This document shows positions 46,101 through 53,669 of a stretch of 53,669 nucleotides of DNA, piece after piece. Source of the DNA: Bacteroidales bacterium (lineage in GTDB: Bacteria > Bacteroidota > Bacteroidia > Bacteroidales > ML635J-15); the NCBI GenBank assembly GCA_017994175.1, contig JAGOLH010000012.1, positions 1-53,669 of the forward strand, given 5' to 3'. The stretch's first letter is position 1; each line of letters begins with the position of its first letter. The notes beneath the pieces are model-generated. The model was not told the DNA's origin and ran no database searches. It saw only the letters and a program-made list of their open reading frames with translations. Both the position numbers and the translations under genes were made by a program.

Positions 46101-47316
46101 TGTTGAAACTTATAAGAGTTCCCGGGCAAGGACCCACCGGCGAGTTAAACGAGAAGTTTGTGTGAGGAACCGAGTCGAGAACCACCAATACCGAGTCGAT
46201 ATTGAAACAGCCTCTTGGGTCGGTAACGGTAACATAGTACATTCCAGCAGTGTTTACACTGATAATTTGAGAGGTTTCGCCAGTACTCCATACAAAAAAA
46301 GAACCGTTGTTGTATGCATTAATGCTTCCGGTACTTCCGTTACAAATATGTAGTGTGTCGCCTATGTTAACCACAGGAATAACATCACAAATATGGTCGG
46401 CTACGGTAATGCGGGTTGGATTTTGTATGTAAATCACTTCTCCGTTTGTTTCGGCAACGTTTCCGGTAGTATCGACCCCACCATATTTTTTTTCGTAGTA
46501 ATACCCATTGGTGTACGATGACCAGAGTTTAAAGTCACTTTCGTTGCAGTTCACATCCCACAAATCGGTGGTGTCGAGATAGTGAACAATAACATCGTGA
46601 TTTCCGGCTTGACCGGGCATCAGATTAAAGTACTTTTTTACACTACCGTCGGTTACTGTAGTTTCTGAAGTGTGCCCTCGTTGAATGGTTATATTGCCTG
46701 CGGTAGAGCCGTTTTGAAATTTTATTCCCATACCGTATCCATCGAAACTGCTCATGTTGGCTTGTGTGTAAACATATCCCGTTAGTCCCATTATGTGTGA
46801 CGAGTCGGATTCTTGCCCCAAACGGCCTTTATGATGTAAGTCGTAGTCGCTCAAAAACAAATCGTTGCCATTCAAATCGATAATACCACCTTGAAAATGC
46901 AAACTATCGTTTTGAATAATCTCAGTGTCGAGATATAGCGTATCTCCCGATTTTTTGATATATACAATATTGAATTGCACGTTGTTACCCATAATCCGCT
47001 GCAGGCTATCGCCCACAAAATGAACCTGCCCTTGTTCTTCCATCGAAAAAACCAAACTGATGCCAGAATTATTTACAATATCGCCGGTAATCGACACATA
47101 TCCTGAATTGAAAATGCTACCTTGGTAAGGGTACGAATAGTTTGTTTTATCGAACACACAACCCTTTATAAAAACACTATCGTTCAATATGGTAATTTCG
47201 CTATTCGAAATTATTGTAATAGTGTCTTGGGTGTTTTGAGCGTAAGCAATAAGTTTGCACGAAAGCAATATGGTAATGCTCAAAATTAGTTTGATGTTTT
47301 GGTTCAGGGTATGCAT
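43129..47316 (-). CDS. Large PKD/Ig surface protein with type A T9SS domain
   Basis: The 1395-residue protein has a signal peptide ending AYAQ. About 270 residues at the N terminus are non-repetitive and beta-helix-like. Then come an Ig-like repeat, five PKD domains (cores WQFGDG, WNLGNG, WQFGNG, WTFGDG, WEFGDG), six further repeats of the form LDAxNxGxxYxWS, GxYxVTVTNxxGC, a last PKD domain (YLWDFKDG), and a type A T9SS sorting domain over the last 75 residues (LYPNPNDGSFTYELQL). It is predicted to be exported and cell-surface attached. It lies 3 bases from the next gene of the same operon. Confidence 0.9.
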   Translation of the reverse strand: MHTLNQNIKLILSITILLSCKLIAYAQNTQDTITIISNSEITILNDSVFIKGCVFDKTNYSYPYQGSIFNSGYVSITGDIVNNSGISLVFSMEEQGQVHFVGDSLQRIMGNNVQFNIVYIKKSGDTLYLDTEIIQNDSLHFQGGIIDLNGNDLFLSDYDLHHKGRLGQESDSSHIMGLTGYVYTQANMSSFDGYGMGIKFQNGSTAGNITIQRGHTSETTVTDGSVKKYFNLMPGQAGNHDVIVHYLDTTDLWDVNCNESDFKLWSSYTNGYYYEKKYGGVDTTGNVAETNGEVIYIQNPTRITVADHICDVIPVVNIGDTLHICNGSTGSINAYNNGSFFVWSTGETSQIISVNTAGMYYVTVTDPRGCFNIDSVLVVLDSVPHTNFSFNSPVGPCPGTLISFNNTTTVAPEAEPLSYLWQFGDGNTATEEFPQHAYVAGGTYTITLTAIAANSCAISHTATVHVFDLPEMSFTFNNACKNKPVILTNTTPNAFPGLTHWNLGNGDQFFAEDTAYFYTNHGTYAVQLIATDNHGCTDTITQNIEVYPLPIAGFTTDDADVCLQNSSVFHNSSSIPYGNLSYQWQFGNGFANTTPNPIIVYDTHGNYTVQLIATSSYGCSDTAYNNVIIRPIPNAEFSFSNVCEGDTVFFTNESSIDPSEILTYHWTFGDGSSSNIANPKKLYSNPGSYTVNLEVTSEQGCSESIQKTVQVYANPNANFLCQPVCFGNTSMFQNMSLPNNSSLTFYWEFGDGSQSDASNPQHYYNAEGEYLVSLIAESGVGCSDTIDKIVRVYPTPVVDLGDNIFHCFNSYVLDAQNSGANYIWSNNAASQTITVNQNGDYSVTVTNNYGCSASDQVHVTLNAPIVVSFDGQYWEVCDSTTLNAGYPGADFIWSTGASTQSITVLESGIYAVTITNQGCTGVGSVEIVVHQSPQLNLGDVVTECEGLAVVLDAENEGSNYLWSTNQTLQQIEVNQAGTYSVTVTDINSCTVSDSVQVVFNSLPIDPFPADTIICGTGFLNAHNQGAAFVWNTGSTAQAIEISQSGNYWVTITGGNSCSLIDTVSVTAYPRPLVDIGNDTALCNEEILVLSAGNPNCSFLWNTLQTSATIQVVETGNYTVQVTNEFGCSSEDSVAVVFHPNPIVHLGADLYLCANQMALLSAGDAGQYYAWGSDFGFSSFENAVIVADSGKYWVDVTNEFGCTASDTVIVQFSELSLTAYFLAASEAMRGDTIRFVDVSYPEPTHYLWDFKDGVTSTEAIPQHVFYVEGNYLVTLMVSNNICSDTISKPIQISGTSKIYIPKEVENDNTEHFFEILSEKLYPNPNDGSFTYELQLNQHSVISLSLFDLHGKMIYQEQIDHASYVNKSFNFNHLDPGIYILRMNVLNKMKTYKIVIM

Positions 47317-47328
47317 AAATTTCTGTTT

Positions 47329-48339
47329 TTATTCTTTCATTATAAAAGCCAGCACATAAAAGGGTGGGCGGTTTTCGTGAGCGACATTTCCACCGTTATT
47401 GCCAGTTGTTACATTAAAGATTCTGTCAAGCCAAACAGTGAAAGTTCTATTATCTCCGTTTTCATGTGTTCCATCGTTTCTAAGTCCGCTTTCTTCCAAA
47501 TTTGTATAGCGATCGGTAAAAGTTATATATACACTATGACCATGAGATGGCATTTGACTTTCACTTATTGCAACCTTGTCGTAGCCACCTTTAGGTCCTA
47601 TACTAGGATTTACTGGTGTAAGAGTTGAATCTCCATCATATTTAAGAGTTTTTTCGTTATGCGCACCATACCCCATAATAAACCTACCTCTTAAGTCGGG
47701 AGTGCCGTTGGTGCCATCACACAATTTCCATCCGGCAGGTGGGGTAGAACCGCTCCACATGATTATAGAACCGGCGGGCAGTAAATCGTTTCCGCCTTCT
47801 TGTATTTTGCCACCGGTGTTAATGTGGTTTGTAGAATGTATTTCGCCATCCACTTCTAATTTCTTAAAACCCACATTTGAGCCGATACGCACTTGCCCTG
47901 CAATAAAGGCACCGTTAGCCGGGGCTTCTTCGTTGGCACCAATGCTCATGTTTCCGTTAACCGAAATCTTGCTGTTGGCACCGGAATAGCCTATGCCCAT
48001 ATTTTTGCCATCGTAGATATCGGCATCCATATCCTGCGGTGGTTCCAAATCGCCCCAATTGAGTATTTGCCTGAATGTTCGCAATGAATACCAATTGCTT
48101 CCATCGTAATAGCAGAACAAACTCCAATCGGTGTTGTATGCCAGTAAACCGGTTGCCGGATTAGATATGGCTGCTATCTGCGCCGAACTAAGTCGTGGTA
48201 CCAGCAATCCCTGATTGTTGGAATTCGACTTTAAATCGAGTACTGCCGATGAATCGGGGCTGCTGTTGTTGATTCCCACTTGCGAAAAAGCAAGATTGAC
48301 TGCTAACAAAAGACTTGCAATTAATAGTAGTGTTTTCAT
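47329..48339 (-). CDS. Secreted protein with phage-tail-collar-like domain
   Basis: The 336-residue protein has a signal peptide ending AFSQ, then a Bacteroidota-type head (VGINNSSPDSSAVLDLKS, LLVPRLSSAQIAAI, YDGSNWYSLR). Residues about 190-240 are a tail-collar domain (GSIIMWSGSTPPAGWKLCDG, PDLRGRFIMGYG), and the C terminus HENRPPFYVLAFIMKE is also collar-like. Collar domains of phage fibres trimerise and bind receptors. No other phage gene is present and no T9SS sorting domain is visible, so it is probably a fibre-like surface protein within this operon. It follows the FN3 gene by 4 bases. Confidence 0.85.
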   Translation of the reverse strand: MKTLLLIASLLLAVNLAFSQVGINNSSPDSSAVLDLKSNSNNQGLLVPRLSSAQIAAISNPATGLLAYNTDWSLFCYYDGSNWYSLRTFRQILNWGDLEPPQDMDADIYDGKNMGIGYSGANSKISVNGNMSIGANEEAPANGAFIAGQVRIGSNVGFKKLEVDGEIHSTNHINTGGKIQEGGNDLLPAGSIIMWSGSTPPAGWKLCDGTNGTPDLRGRFIMGYGAHNEKTLKYDGDSTLTPVNPSIGPKGGYDKVAISESQMPSHGHSVYITFTDRYTNLEESGLRNDGTHENGDNRTFTVWLDRIFNVTTGNNGGNVAHENRPPFYVLAFIMKE

Positions 48340-48343
48340 GATG

Positions 48344-50323
48344 TTATTTCTTTAAAATAATAATTTCCTGATGTTCTGAATAATACATTTTATCGTCTTT
48401 TCCCAATGCTCCTACACGATATTGATAGGTTCCGTTTTCGTTTTTTATCATATCCTGATAACTTGATTCTGTAAGCATTCCGCTAAGGGGGGTAAAATGT
48501 TTTTGGCTTTCTGATTTACGATAAACCACATACGCTTTTGTTTCCTCTGGCTTGTTTATTTTCCATTCGATGATCACCTGTTTTTTGTTGTTTTTATGGA
48601 TAAGCCTGAATTTGTCGAAACTGAGGTTTGCATCAGGATAAGCTAATCGTGGGGCAGTATATGCCTCCGAAGGAGCAGAGAAATTTCCTTGCTTATCGAC
48701 TGCAATCACCAAATAGCGATAGCTGGTATCGAAATCGGCAAATCTATCGGTAAAAATAGTAATACCTGTAACTATATCGATGTTGATTTTTTCAGCTTGG
48801 TCGGGACTTTGATTTTCGGTAAAACGGAAAATGTTATATCCCAACAAATCGTTGTCGTAAACCGGATACCATTCAATAATCAAAGTATTATTATTTTTTG
48901 TTATGGTTTTAATGACCGGTTTTTCGGGTGCTGTAACATCAGGCAACTTTGTAAATGCAGTATTCGAAAATTCACTTTTGTTGTAACTGGAATCAACTGC
49001 TACTACTTTATACGAAAAATTACTGGATATTTGTTTTGGCAACTTATCTGAGAAATTGTTTTGCGTATAATGGTCGGCATTGAGCAGCATGTAGGTTTGA
49101 GGATTGCCATTCATACTGCGATAAATATAATAGCCCATCAGATCGGGTTCAGGACAAATATCCCAACTTAAATGAATAATTCCGGTGTCGGAACTGGCTT
49201 TAAGGTTTTGTGGTGCTGCTGGCGGAAAAACATCTTTTATGTCGGCCAAATATGCAATCGAAAGTGCTTCGTTTCCGGCTGTATCAACCGTTGCAACTTT
49301 ATAGTTGTATAATCCTATTGTAGAAACAGTATCGTAATAGGTTTGAATTTCTTTGGGAATCAGACTTGAGTTGACTGCAATATAATCAGTGTTGCCTTCA
49401 AGTGCTCGATAAATGCGATATCCTGCTAAATCGCTGATGTTTTCGTTTTCCCAATACACTTGCACCTGTTTGCCAATTACGCTTACACCCAGTCGGTGGG
49501 GAGGTAAAGGGGGTGTTACATCACCTATTTTTACAATAATTTCGGAGCTCGGTTTGCTTTCTCTGCCAAAGTAGTCGATGCTTTTAACAATATAGCGGTA
49601 TTCTTTTCCCAGAACCAAACTATCGTCGGTAAACAATGCTTCCTGATAATTTCCATTTTCGTCGAGGTTGTGAATTATGGGCACAGGGGTTATCAGTTCC
49701 ATGTCTTCGTTATCGCTTGCACGATACATTTTCACTCCCATAAATGCATCGGGATTGGGCCTCCACGAAAACTTCGCACTATAATTGTCTTGCCATGCTT
49801 TGATATCAGCCGGGGGGTCGACTTTCTCGTATTTTGTTGAAGTAATGTAATCTGATATTGCAAGGGAATTCGCTTCGGGGCTGTTGCCTTTACAAATTTT
49901 ATATCGGTATTGCTTACCTGCAGTTACAGTTTTATCAATATGTTGAATTCCTAAAAACTGACACAGCTCGGGGTGTTCTACCGATTTAATCATAAGAATT
50001 AGTAAGGTCATTCCATCCAAATCGCCTGCTCTGCTTCCCATTACCGAGTTTTGTAAAACCTCCAGAATTTTGTCTTCTTGTAGTATTTCTCGCGACATTC
50101 CATTGCCACGACTAAATTCTCCAATAAATTCCCATGTACTTCTTCCATTTTCTTGACGATACAAAAACACAGGGGAATCGAAATAAATGAATTCGCTGTA
50201 CCATTTCACCCAAATTTCAGAGTTGTCGGTATTGCTAACTATTACTTTGGCGTTTTCTTGTGCCAGCAATTGATGGCTAAAGATGAGCAAAAATATTAAT
50301 ACTATGGCTGTTTTGTTTTTCAT
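48344..50323 (-). CDS. Secreted fibronectin type III repeat protein
   Basis: The 659-residue product has a signal peptide ending LLAQ. After a unique N-terminal part of about 170 residues, four or five fibronectin type III domains follow from residue about 175: recurring LxGYxIYR and YxYxVxAVDxxGN segments, with the linkers TPPLPPHRLGV, FPPAAPQNLKAS and TAPEKPVIKT. The last domain ends IIILKK. I see no catalytic site and no standard T9SS sorting domain. It is an extended modular protein, likely extracellular or periplasmic, and the second readable gene of the surface operon. Confidence 0.87.
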   Translation of the reverse strand: MKNKTAIVLIFLLIFSHQLLAQENAKVIVSNTDNSEIWVKWYSEFIYFDSPVFLYRQENGRSTWEFIGEFSRGNGMSREILQEDKILEVLQNSVMGSRAGDLDGMTLLILMIKSVEHPELCQFLGIQHIDKTVTAGKQYRYKICKGNSPEANSLAISDYITSTKYEKVDPPADIKAWQDNYSAKFSWRPNPDAFMGVKMYRASDNEDMELITPVPIIHNLDENGNYQEALFTDDSLVLGKEYRYIVKSIDYFGRESKPSSEIIVKIGDVTPPLPPHRLGVSVIGKQVQVYWENENISDLAGYRIYRALEGNTDYIAVNSSLIPKEIQTYYDTVSTIGLYNYKVATVDTAGNEALSIAYLADIKDVFPPAAPQNLKASSDTGIIHLSWDICPEPDLMGYYIYRSMNGNPQTYMLLNADHYTQNNFSDKLPKQISSNFSYKVVAVDSSYNKSEFSNTAFTKLPDVTAPEKPVIKTITKNNNTLIIEWYPVYDNDLLGYNIFRFTENQSPDQAEKINIDIVTGITIFTDRFADFDTSYRYLVIAVDKQGNFSAPSEAYTAPRLAYPDANLSFDKFRLIHKNNKKQVIIEWKINKPEETKAYVVYRKSESQKHFTPLSGMLTESSYQDMIKNENGTYQYRVGALGKDDKMYYSEHQEIIILKK

Positions 50324-50328
50324 ACGTG

Positions 50329-53300
50329 TTACAAGTTAATTCCGGTGCTTAGGTCAAAATCACAGGTAACGATGCTCAGAAATGTTGCATGCCCAGAGAC
50401 TTTACCCGAAAGATATCTTTCATAATATTCGAGTTGACCTTTTAAACCTATACTGGCCAATTCAAAATTGCCAAAATCACATAAGGTTCCACTGGTGGTT
50501 ACATATAAACCGGCATGGAAATCAACCCCAAAATATGCTTTATTGATTTTTATGTTTGGCTTATACTGAATACTTGCCAAGATATCGGCTTTTAACGATA
50601 TTTCCGCTTTTATGCCAAGAGAACACACCTCGGTACTAATCGAACCGCCAAATTTTGCACTCATTGAGGTTCCCAGTCCTATTTCAAACCTAGTCTGATT
50701 GAGTAAGAAATATCCGGTAAAACGCACAGGTCCGTTTGAACATAAAGGCTGTACGATAACTGGTTTTTCGCGGGAAGCCAGATTTATTTCCCAAAAATCA
50801 GGATTAATATCAATATGCAAGTGTCCGTGACCACAAACTGCCGGATTTCGTGCCTGCCCAAAAAAGTCGCCTACAAATCGGTTGGCATTTCGGCTGTATT
50901 GCATACATCCCAAGCCTTCGATTACAGGAGGAGCTCCAGCATAATTGCCCCAGTTGCTGGTTACTTCGAAGCCAATATCTTCTAACCCGCCATCTTCGGT
51001 AAACTTTACTTCCATGGTACCGGTACCTTCAACCACTTCGCCTTTTGTAGTAAAATCGACATAATTCACCAATACATACACTCCATACGAAACCGAAGGA
51101 TCTACTTTATAATCAACTTCTATCTCTCCCGGCTCGAATGAGATAGAGGGTATTTCGATGTTCAGTTCTGGCAGAACAACTTCTAAATCGGGTAATCCCG
51201 GAAAATAATATTCCCAATCGGGCCATTCGAGTTTGGGTAATTCGGGAATATTCAAATAGATATTTCCCCAATTGATACCGGGCCAAATCATGATAAATTT
51301 GCAAAGGTTTTTTTCGGGAAACATTTCGTGAATATCTGGCCATGTTATATTTGGATAATCTACTTGAATCATATCCCAATTTTCGTCGTACATAATTGCG
51401 TTTAAATCATCGTATGAAGGAGGTGGAAGTTCTTCGAGTACTCTATTGAAGAAATACTCTGATAGTTCACAAACATCGGGGAATCGCGGCCATTGTATGT
51501 TGGGCATTTGGCATAGTAAGTTACCCCATTGCATGCCTTCATCGTTGTCGTCAATCACTTTTTGGCACCAGTCGTAACCCGGAAAAACTTTGGCAAGTCT
51601 GTCATATGTAAACTTGTGATATTGATCTTGTATGCCCCCGTTTTCATAAGCATCTTGCATTCTGCCCCGTGCTTCGGCGGCAATCATTTGGTTCAAAAAT
51701 TCCGAATCAGAGGACCCATGCGATTCTATATACGACTGAATGTCGTCGAAATTGGGCTCCGGAAATTTTTCTAATACGGCATTAAAAGCTGATGAATGTA
51801 AACTACATAGCAATGATTTCATTTGTGCTGCGTTCAAATGATTAAGAATTTCACACACATCGGCATCGGGTAAATCGGGTAATCCCAGATGATAGTTCGA
51901 TAGACCCGGTTCGGCAATTTCATCGAATTTCATATTGCAGTCAACTCCTACGGCTGTTTCGGGTCGCATGTGGTAATAAACCCTGCCTGTAATCCCATTG
52001 ATTTCGAGGGGTCCGATTTTTATTCCAGACTTCGACATTTGAACTTTTTTTAGCTTTTTCTTTTTCCCTTCAGGCACCTGAGCCTGATCGTGTTCATGAC
52101 CGCTAGTTGACAAGCCCAATTCGGCAAACCAATACGGCTCTCCATCAAGTTTTCCGATTAAAAACTGCACTTTAGCATGATATTCCTGAGGTTGTTTGAT
52201 GGTTCCGTCTAATAAAGCGTAGAATGCAGTTCCCCATTCGGGGTCTTCGTTTGTGGCAACAAGTCCTCCTTCAAATTCAATTACAGGTGTGTTTACTCGT
52301 ATATAAGGCAAATTCGCAAAGATATTTTCGGGGGTTGACAGAAATTCCGCCTTGTTAATAAAGCTCTGCACCCAAGTTTCTACCGACAAATCGTAAGTAG
52401 AGCTGGCTCCTTCTTTTAGCTCGTACGAAGCCATGGTAACACGTGGAGGTTTGTTGTTGGCTCCTGCAATATTATCAGCCAACACAATTTCCCCGTTCAC
52501 ACCCATCATGTAATTTTGCCCATGCCGCCCCGACACAATCGAATCGACTATTAAATCGTAAGTATTGTAATATTTAGCCGACACAGGATTGCTCAAAATG
52601 CATGCGCCATTCGGCTCATTGAATCCAAAATCGTCATTTCCCCAAACACATAAGCCGCTTAAATTCGGAATATAGGTTTGCATATAAGGCCAATCCATAT
52701 TGACCGTGAACTCGAGCTTTTCATTGTCTTTAAAAACAGCCTGTTTAATAGTTAGAATGAGTTTCAGTTTTTCTTTATCAGCGTTTAAAACAATTTGCTT
52801 GTTTAGCAGTTGGGTATTTAAATCCATAATCTGAAATCCATTGGCATCAATAATTATGTTTGCAGCCATTTCGTCGTTTCCTAAAAGTGGGATTTTTGTA
52901 GCGACAGATAGTTCCGAGTTGGTATGTTCGTTTCCGCTGATAAGAAGCTTAAGTTTGGTGATATTTATAGCAAACCCACAATAGTTCCCCGCGTTGTATA
53001 AACTGAAGTTTGTTTCTAAACTTGCAGTCATACCGCCGTTGTCGATATAGGCAAATTGATTAGGTGTGCCTGCAATATCGAATACATATTGCATCGGATA
53101 TTCCGGATTTATGCGTTGTTGCATATCGACGTTCACGGGAATTTCAATTTTTGCTTTTTCGAAACCAACACCTTTCCACATTGCATCTTTGCCTATTTGA
53201 TCAATAGCATCGACATTGCTAAAATCGACTGTGTATGCCAAAGGTATAAATGCCAGATTTGTATTTTCGGCAATTTGAATTTTATGCTGTGTCTGAACGT

Positions 53301-53669
53301 TTTCCTGGCTAAAAAAGAACAGGTTGTTTACATTTTTAAAAGGTAAAACCATTCTTTCGTTATTGGTGTTTTTTATGTTGATGGGAAGGATTAACTTGCC
53401 ATAAAAGCGGGGAGTAAACCTGTTTTCCGAAATTAAAAAACTTGCCGTGCTGTCGAATGAAATCTCATACCCAATAGGATCGATTAACGTAAAACTGTTG
53501 TTATTGCCAAGTGAAATGCTTCCAAGCAATTTATATACATCGTAATTTACCCATGCACTACTTGATACAATATTCGCCAAATCAGGGGCATCGGTAACTA
53601 AAACAAAGGGCCACACAAAATGTCCTTTAATGGCTAGTTCTTCTTTGTTTAGCTTGATAGAGTCAGCAT
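50329..53669 (-). CDS. Very large secreted-type protein, 5' part outside the window
   Basis: The frame stays open to the right edge: 17 codons beyond the GTG at 53616 contain no stop, so the true start and any signal peptide lie outside the window. At least 1112 residues are visible. The N-terminal part is beta-rich. At about residues 640-850 counted from the GTG there is an unusual run of Trp/Pro-rich segments (MPNIQWPRFPD, YPNITWPDIHEMFPE, WPGINWGNIYLNIPELPKLE, GLPDLEVVLPELNIEIPS). The C-terminal part is again beta-rich with glycine and cysteine (CGHGHLHIDINPDFWEIN) and lacks a recognised sorting domain. I do not recognise the family. Confidence 0.8.
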   Translation of the reverse strand, partial: ADSIKLNKEELAIKGHFVWPFVLVTDAPDLANIVSSSAWVNYDVYKLLGSISLGNNNSFTLIDPIGYEISFDSTASFLISENRFTPRFYGKLILPINIKNTNNERMVLPFKNVNNLFFFSQENVQTQHKIQIAENTNLAFIPLAYTVDFSNVDAIDQIGKDAMWKGVGFEKAKIEIPVNVDMQQRINPEYPMQYVFDIAGTPNQFAYIDNGGMTASLETNFSLYNAGNYCGFAINITKLKLLISGNEHTNSELSVATKIPLLGNDEMAANIIIDANGFQIMDLNTQLLNKQIVLNADKEKLKLILTIKQAVFKDNEKLEFTVNMDWPYMQTYIPNLSGLCVWGNDDFGFNEPNGACILSNPVSAKYYNTYDLIVDSIVSGRHGQNYMMGVNGEIVLADNIAGANNKPPRVTMASYELKEGASSTYDLSVETWVQSFINKAEFLSTPENIFANLPYIRVNTPVIEFEGGLVATNEDPEWGTAFYALLDGTIKQPQEYHAKVQFLIGKLDGEPYWFAELGLSTSGHEHDQAQVPEGKKKKLKKVQMSKSGIKIGPLEINGITGRVYYHMRPETAVGVDCNMKFDEIAEPGLSNYHLGLPDLPDADVCEILNHLNAAQMKSLLCSLHSSAFNAVLEKFPEPNFDDIQSYIESHGSSDSEFLNQMIAAEARGRMQDAYENGGIQDQYHKFTYDRLAKVFPGYDWCQKVIDDNDEGMQWGNLLCQMPNIQWPRFPDVCELSEYFFNRVLEELPPPSYDDLNAIMYDENWDMIQVDYPNITWPDIHEMFPEKNLCKFIMIWPGINWGNIYLNIPELPKLEWPDWEYYFPGLPDLEVVLPELNIEIPSISFEPGEIEVDYKVDPSVSYGVYVLVNYVDFTTKGEVVEGTGTMEVKFTEDGGLEDIGFEVTSNWGNYAGAPPVIEGLGCMQYSRNANRFVGDFFGQARNPAVCGHGHLHIDINPDFWEINLASREKPVIVQPLCSNGPVRFTGYFLLNQTRFEIGLGTSMSAKFGGSISTEVCSLGIKAEISLKADILASIQYKPNIKINKAYFGVDFHAGLYVTTSGTLCDFGNFELASIGLKGQLEYYERYLSGKVSGHATFLSIVTCDFDLSTGINL

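Noticed and set aside
47329-48339. Prophage remnant because of the collar domain
   Set aside because: No other phage gene, integrase or att-like repeat is near, and the gene has a bacterial signal peptide inside a surface operon.
50329-53616. GTG at 53616 as the real start of the large protein
   Set aside because: The frame continues open for 17 codons to the window edge and there is no signal peptide after the GTG, so the start is outside.

Overview
The window comes from a Bacteroidota chromosome, probably from a Bacteroidales or Marinilabiliales-like lineage. Evidence: AT-rich intergenic DNA, no Shine-Dalgarno sequences before genes, several matches to the Bacteroidota promoter (TTTG, 18-21 bases, TAnnTTTG), T9SS sorting domains on secreted proteins, PorP/SprF and PorE-like proteins, and many PKD-repeat proteins. 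I recognise families only from sequence; no searches were run.

Region 1 (about 0.1-20 kb) is mostly core genome in short transcription units: a DEAD-box helicase, class II fructose-bisphosphate aldolase, lgt, rarA, a Cupin_5 protein, a UbiA prenyltransferase, a VTT/DedA-like membrane protein, a PorE-like OmpA protein, rplS, a two-gene ABC-2 exporter, a T9SS-exported PHP metallohydrolase, a YitT-family protein, the RNase P RNA gene (minus strand), a DUF6913-like protein with dapA, and an AlbA_2 protein. Several neighbours overlap or nearly touch at their 3' ends.

Region 2 (about 20-33.5 kb) holds a UshA-type 5'-nucleotidase, a secreted protein made of two copies of one domain, a PLP aminotransferase, tRNA-Leu(GAG), an NlpC/P60-LysM hydrolase with a textbook promoter and almost no 5' leader, a CDF cation transporter, a eukaryotic-like kinase gene interrupted by one in-frame TGA next to a small membrane protein, a LapA-like protein, a DHA2-type MFS exporter and an unknown secreted protein.

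Region 3 (about 33.6-38 kb) looks accessory: a T9SS cargo protein, a Bro-N/Fic fusion followed by a 7-bp tandem repeat and preceded by a possible gene remnant, and a secreted protein with an internal duplication.

Region 4 (38.2 kb to the right edge) is one tightly packed minus-strand operon of at least six genes. In transcription order they are: a very large protein cut by the window edge, a fibronectin-III protein, a secreted tail-collar-like protein, a 1395-residue PKD/Ig protein with a type A T9SS domain, an 1117-residue Ig/PKD protein with a type B (CHU_C) T9SS domain, and a PorP/SprF barrel extended by a coiled coil and a SPOR-like domain. I read this as a cassette that builds a T9SS-exported surface structure, with the last gene giving the cognate outer-membrane anchor. 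It is the best candidate here for an undescribed system.
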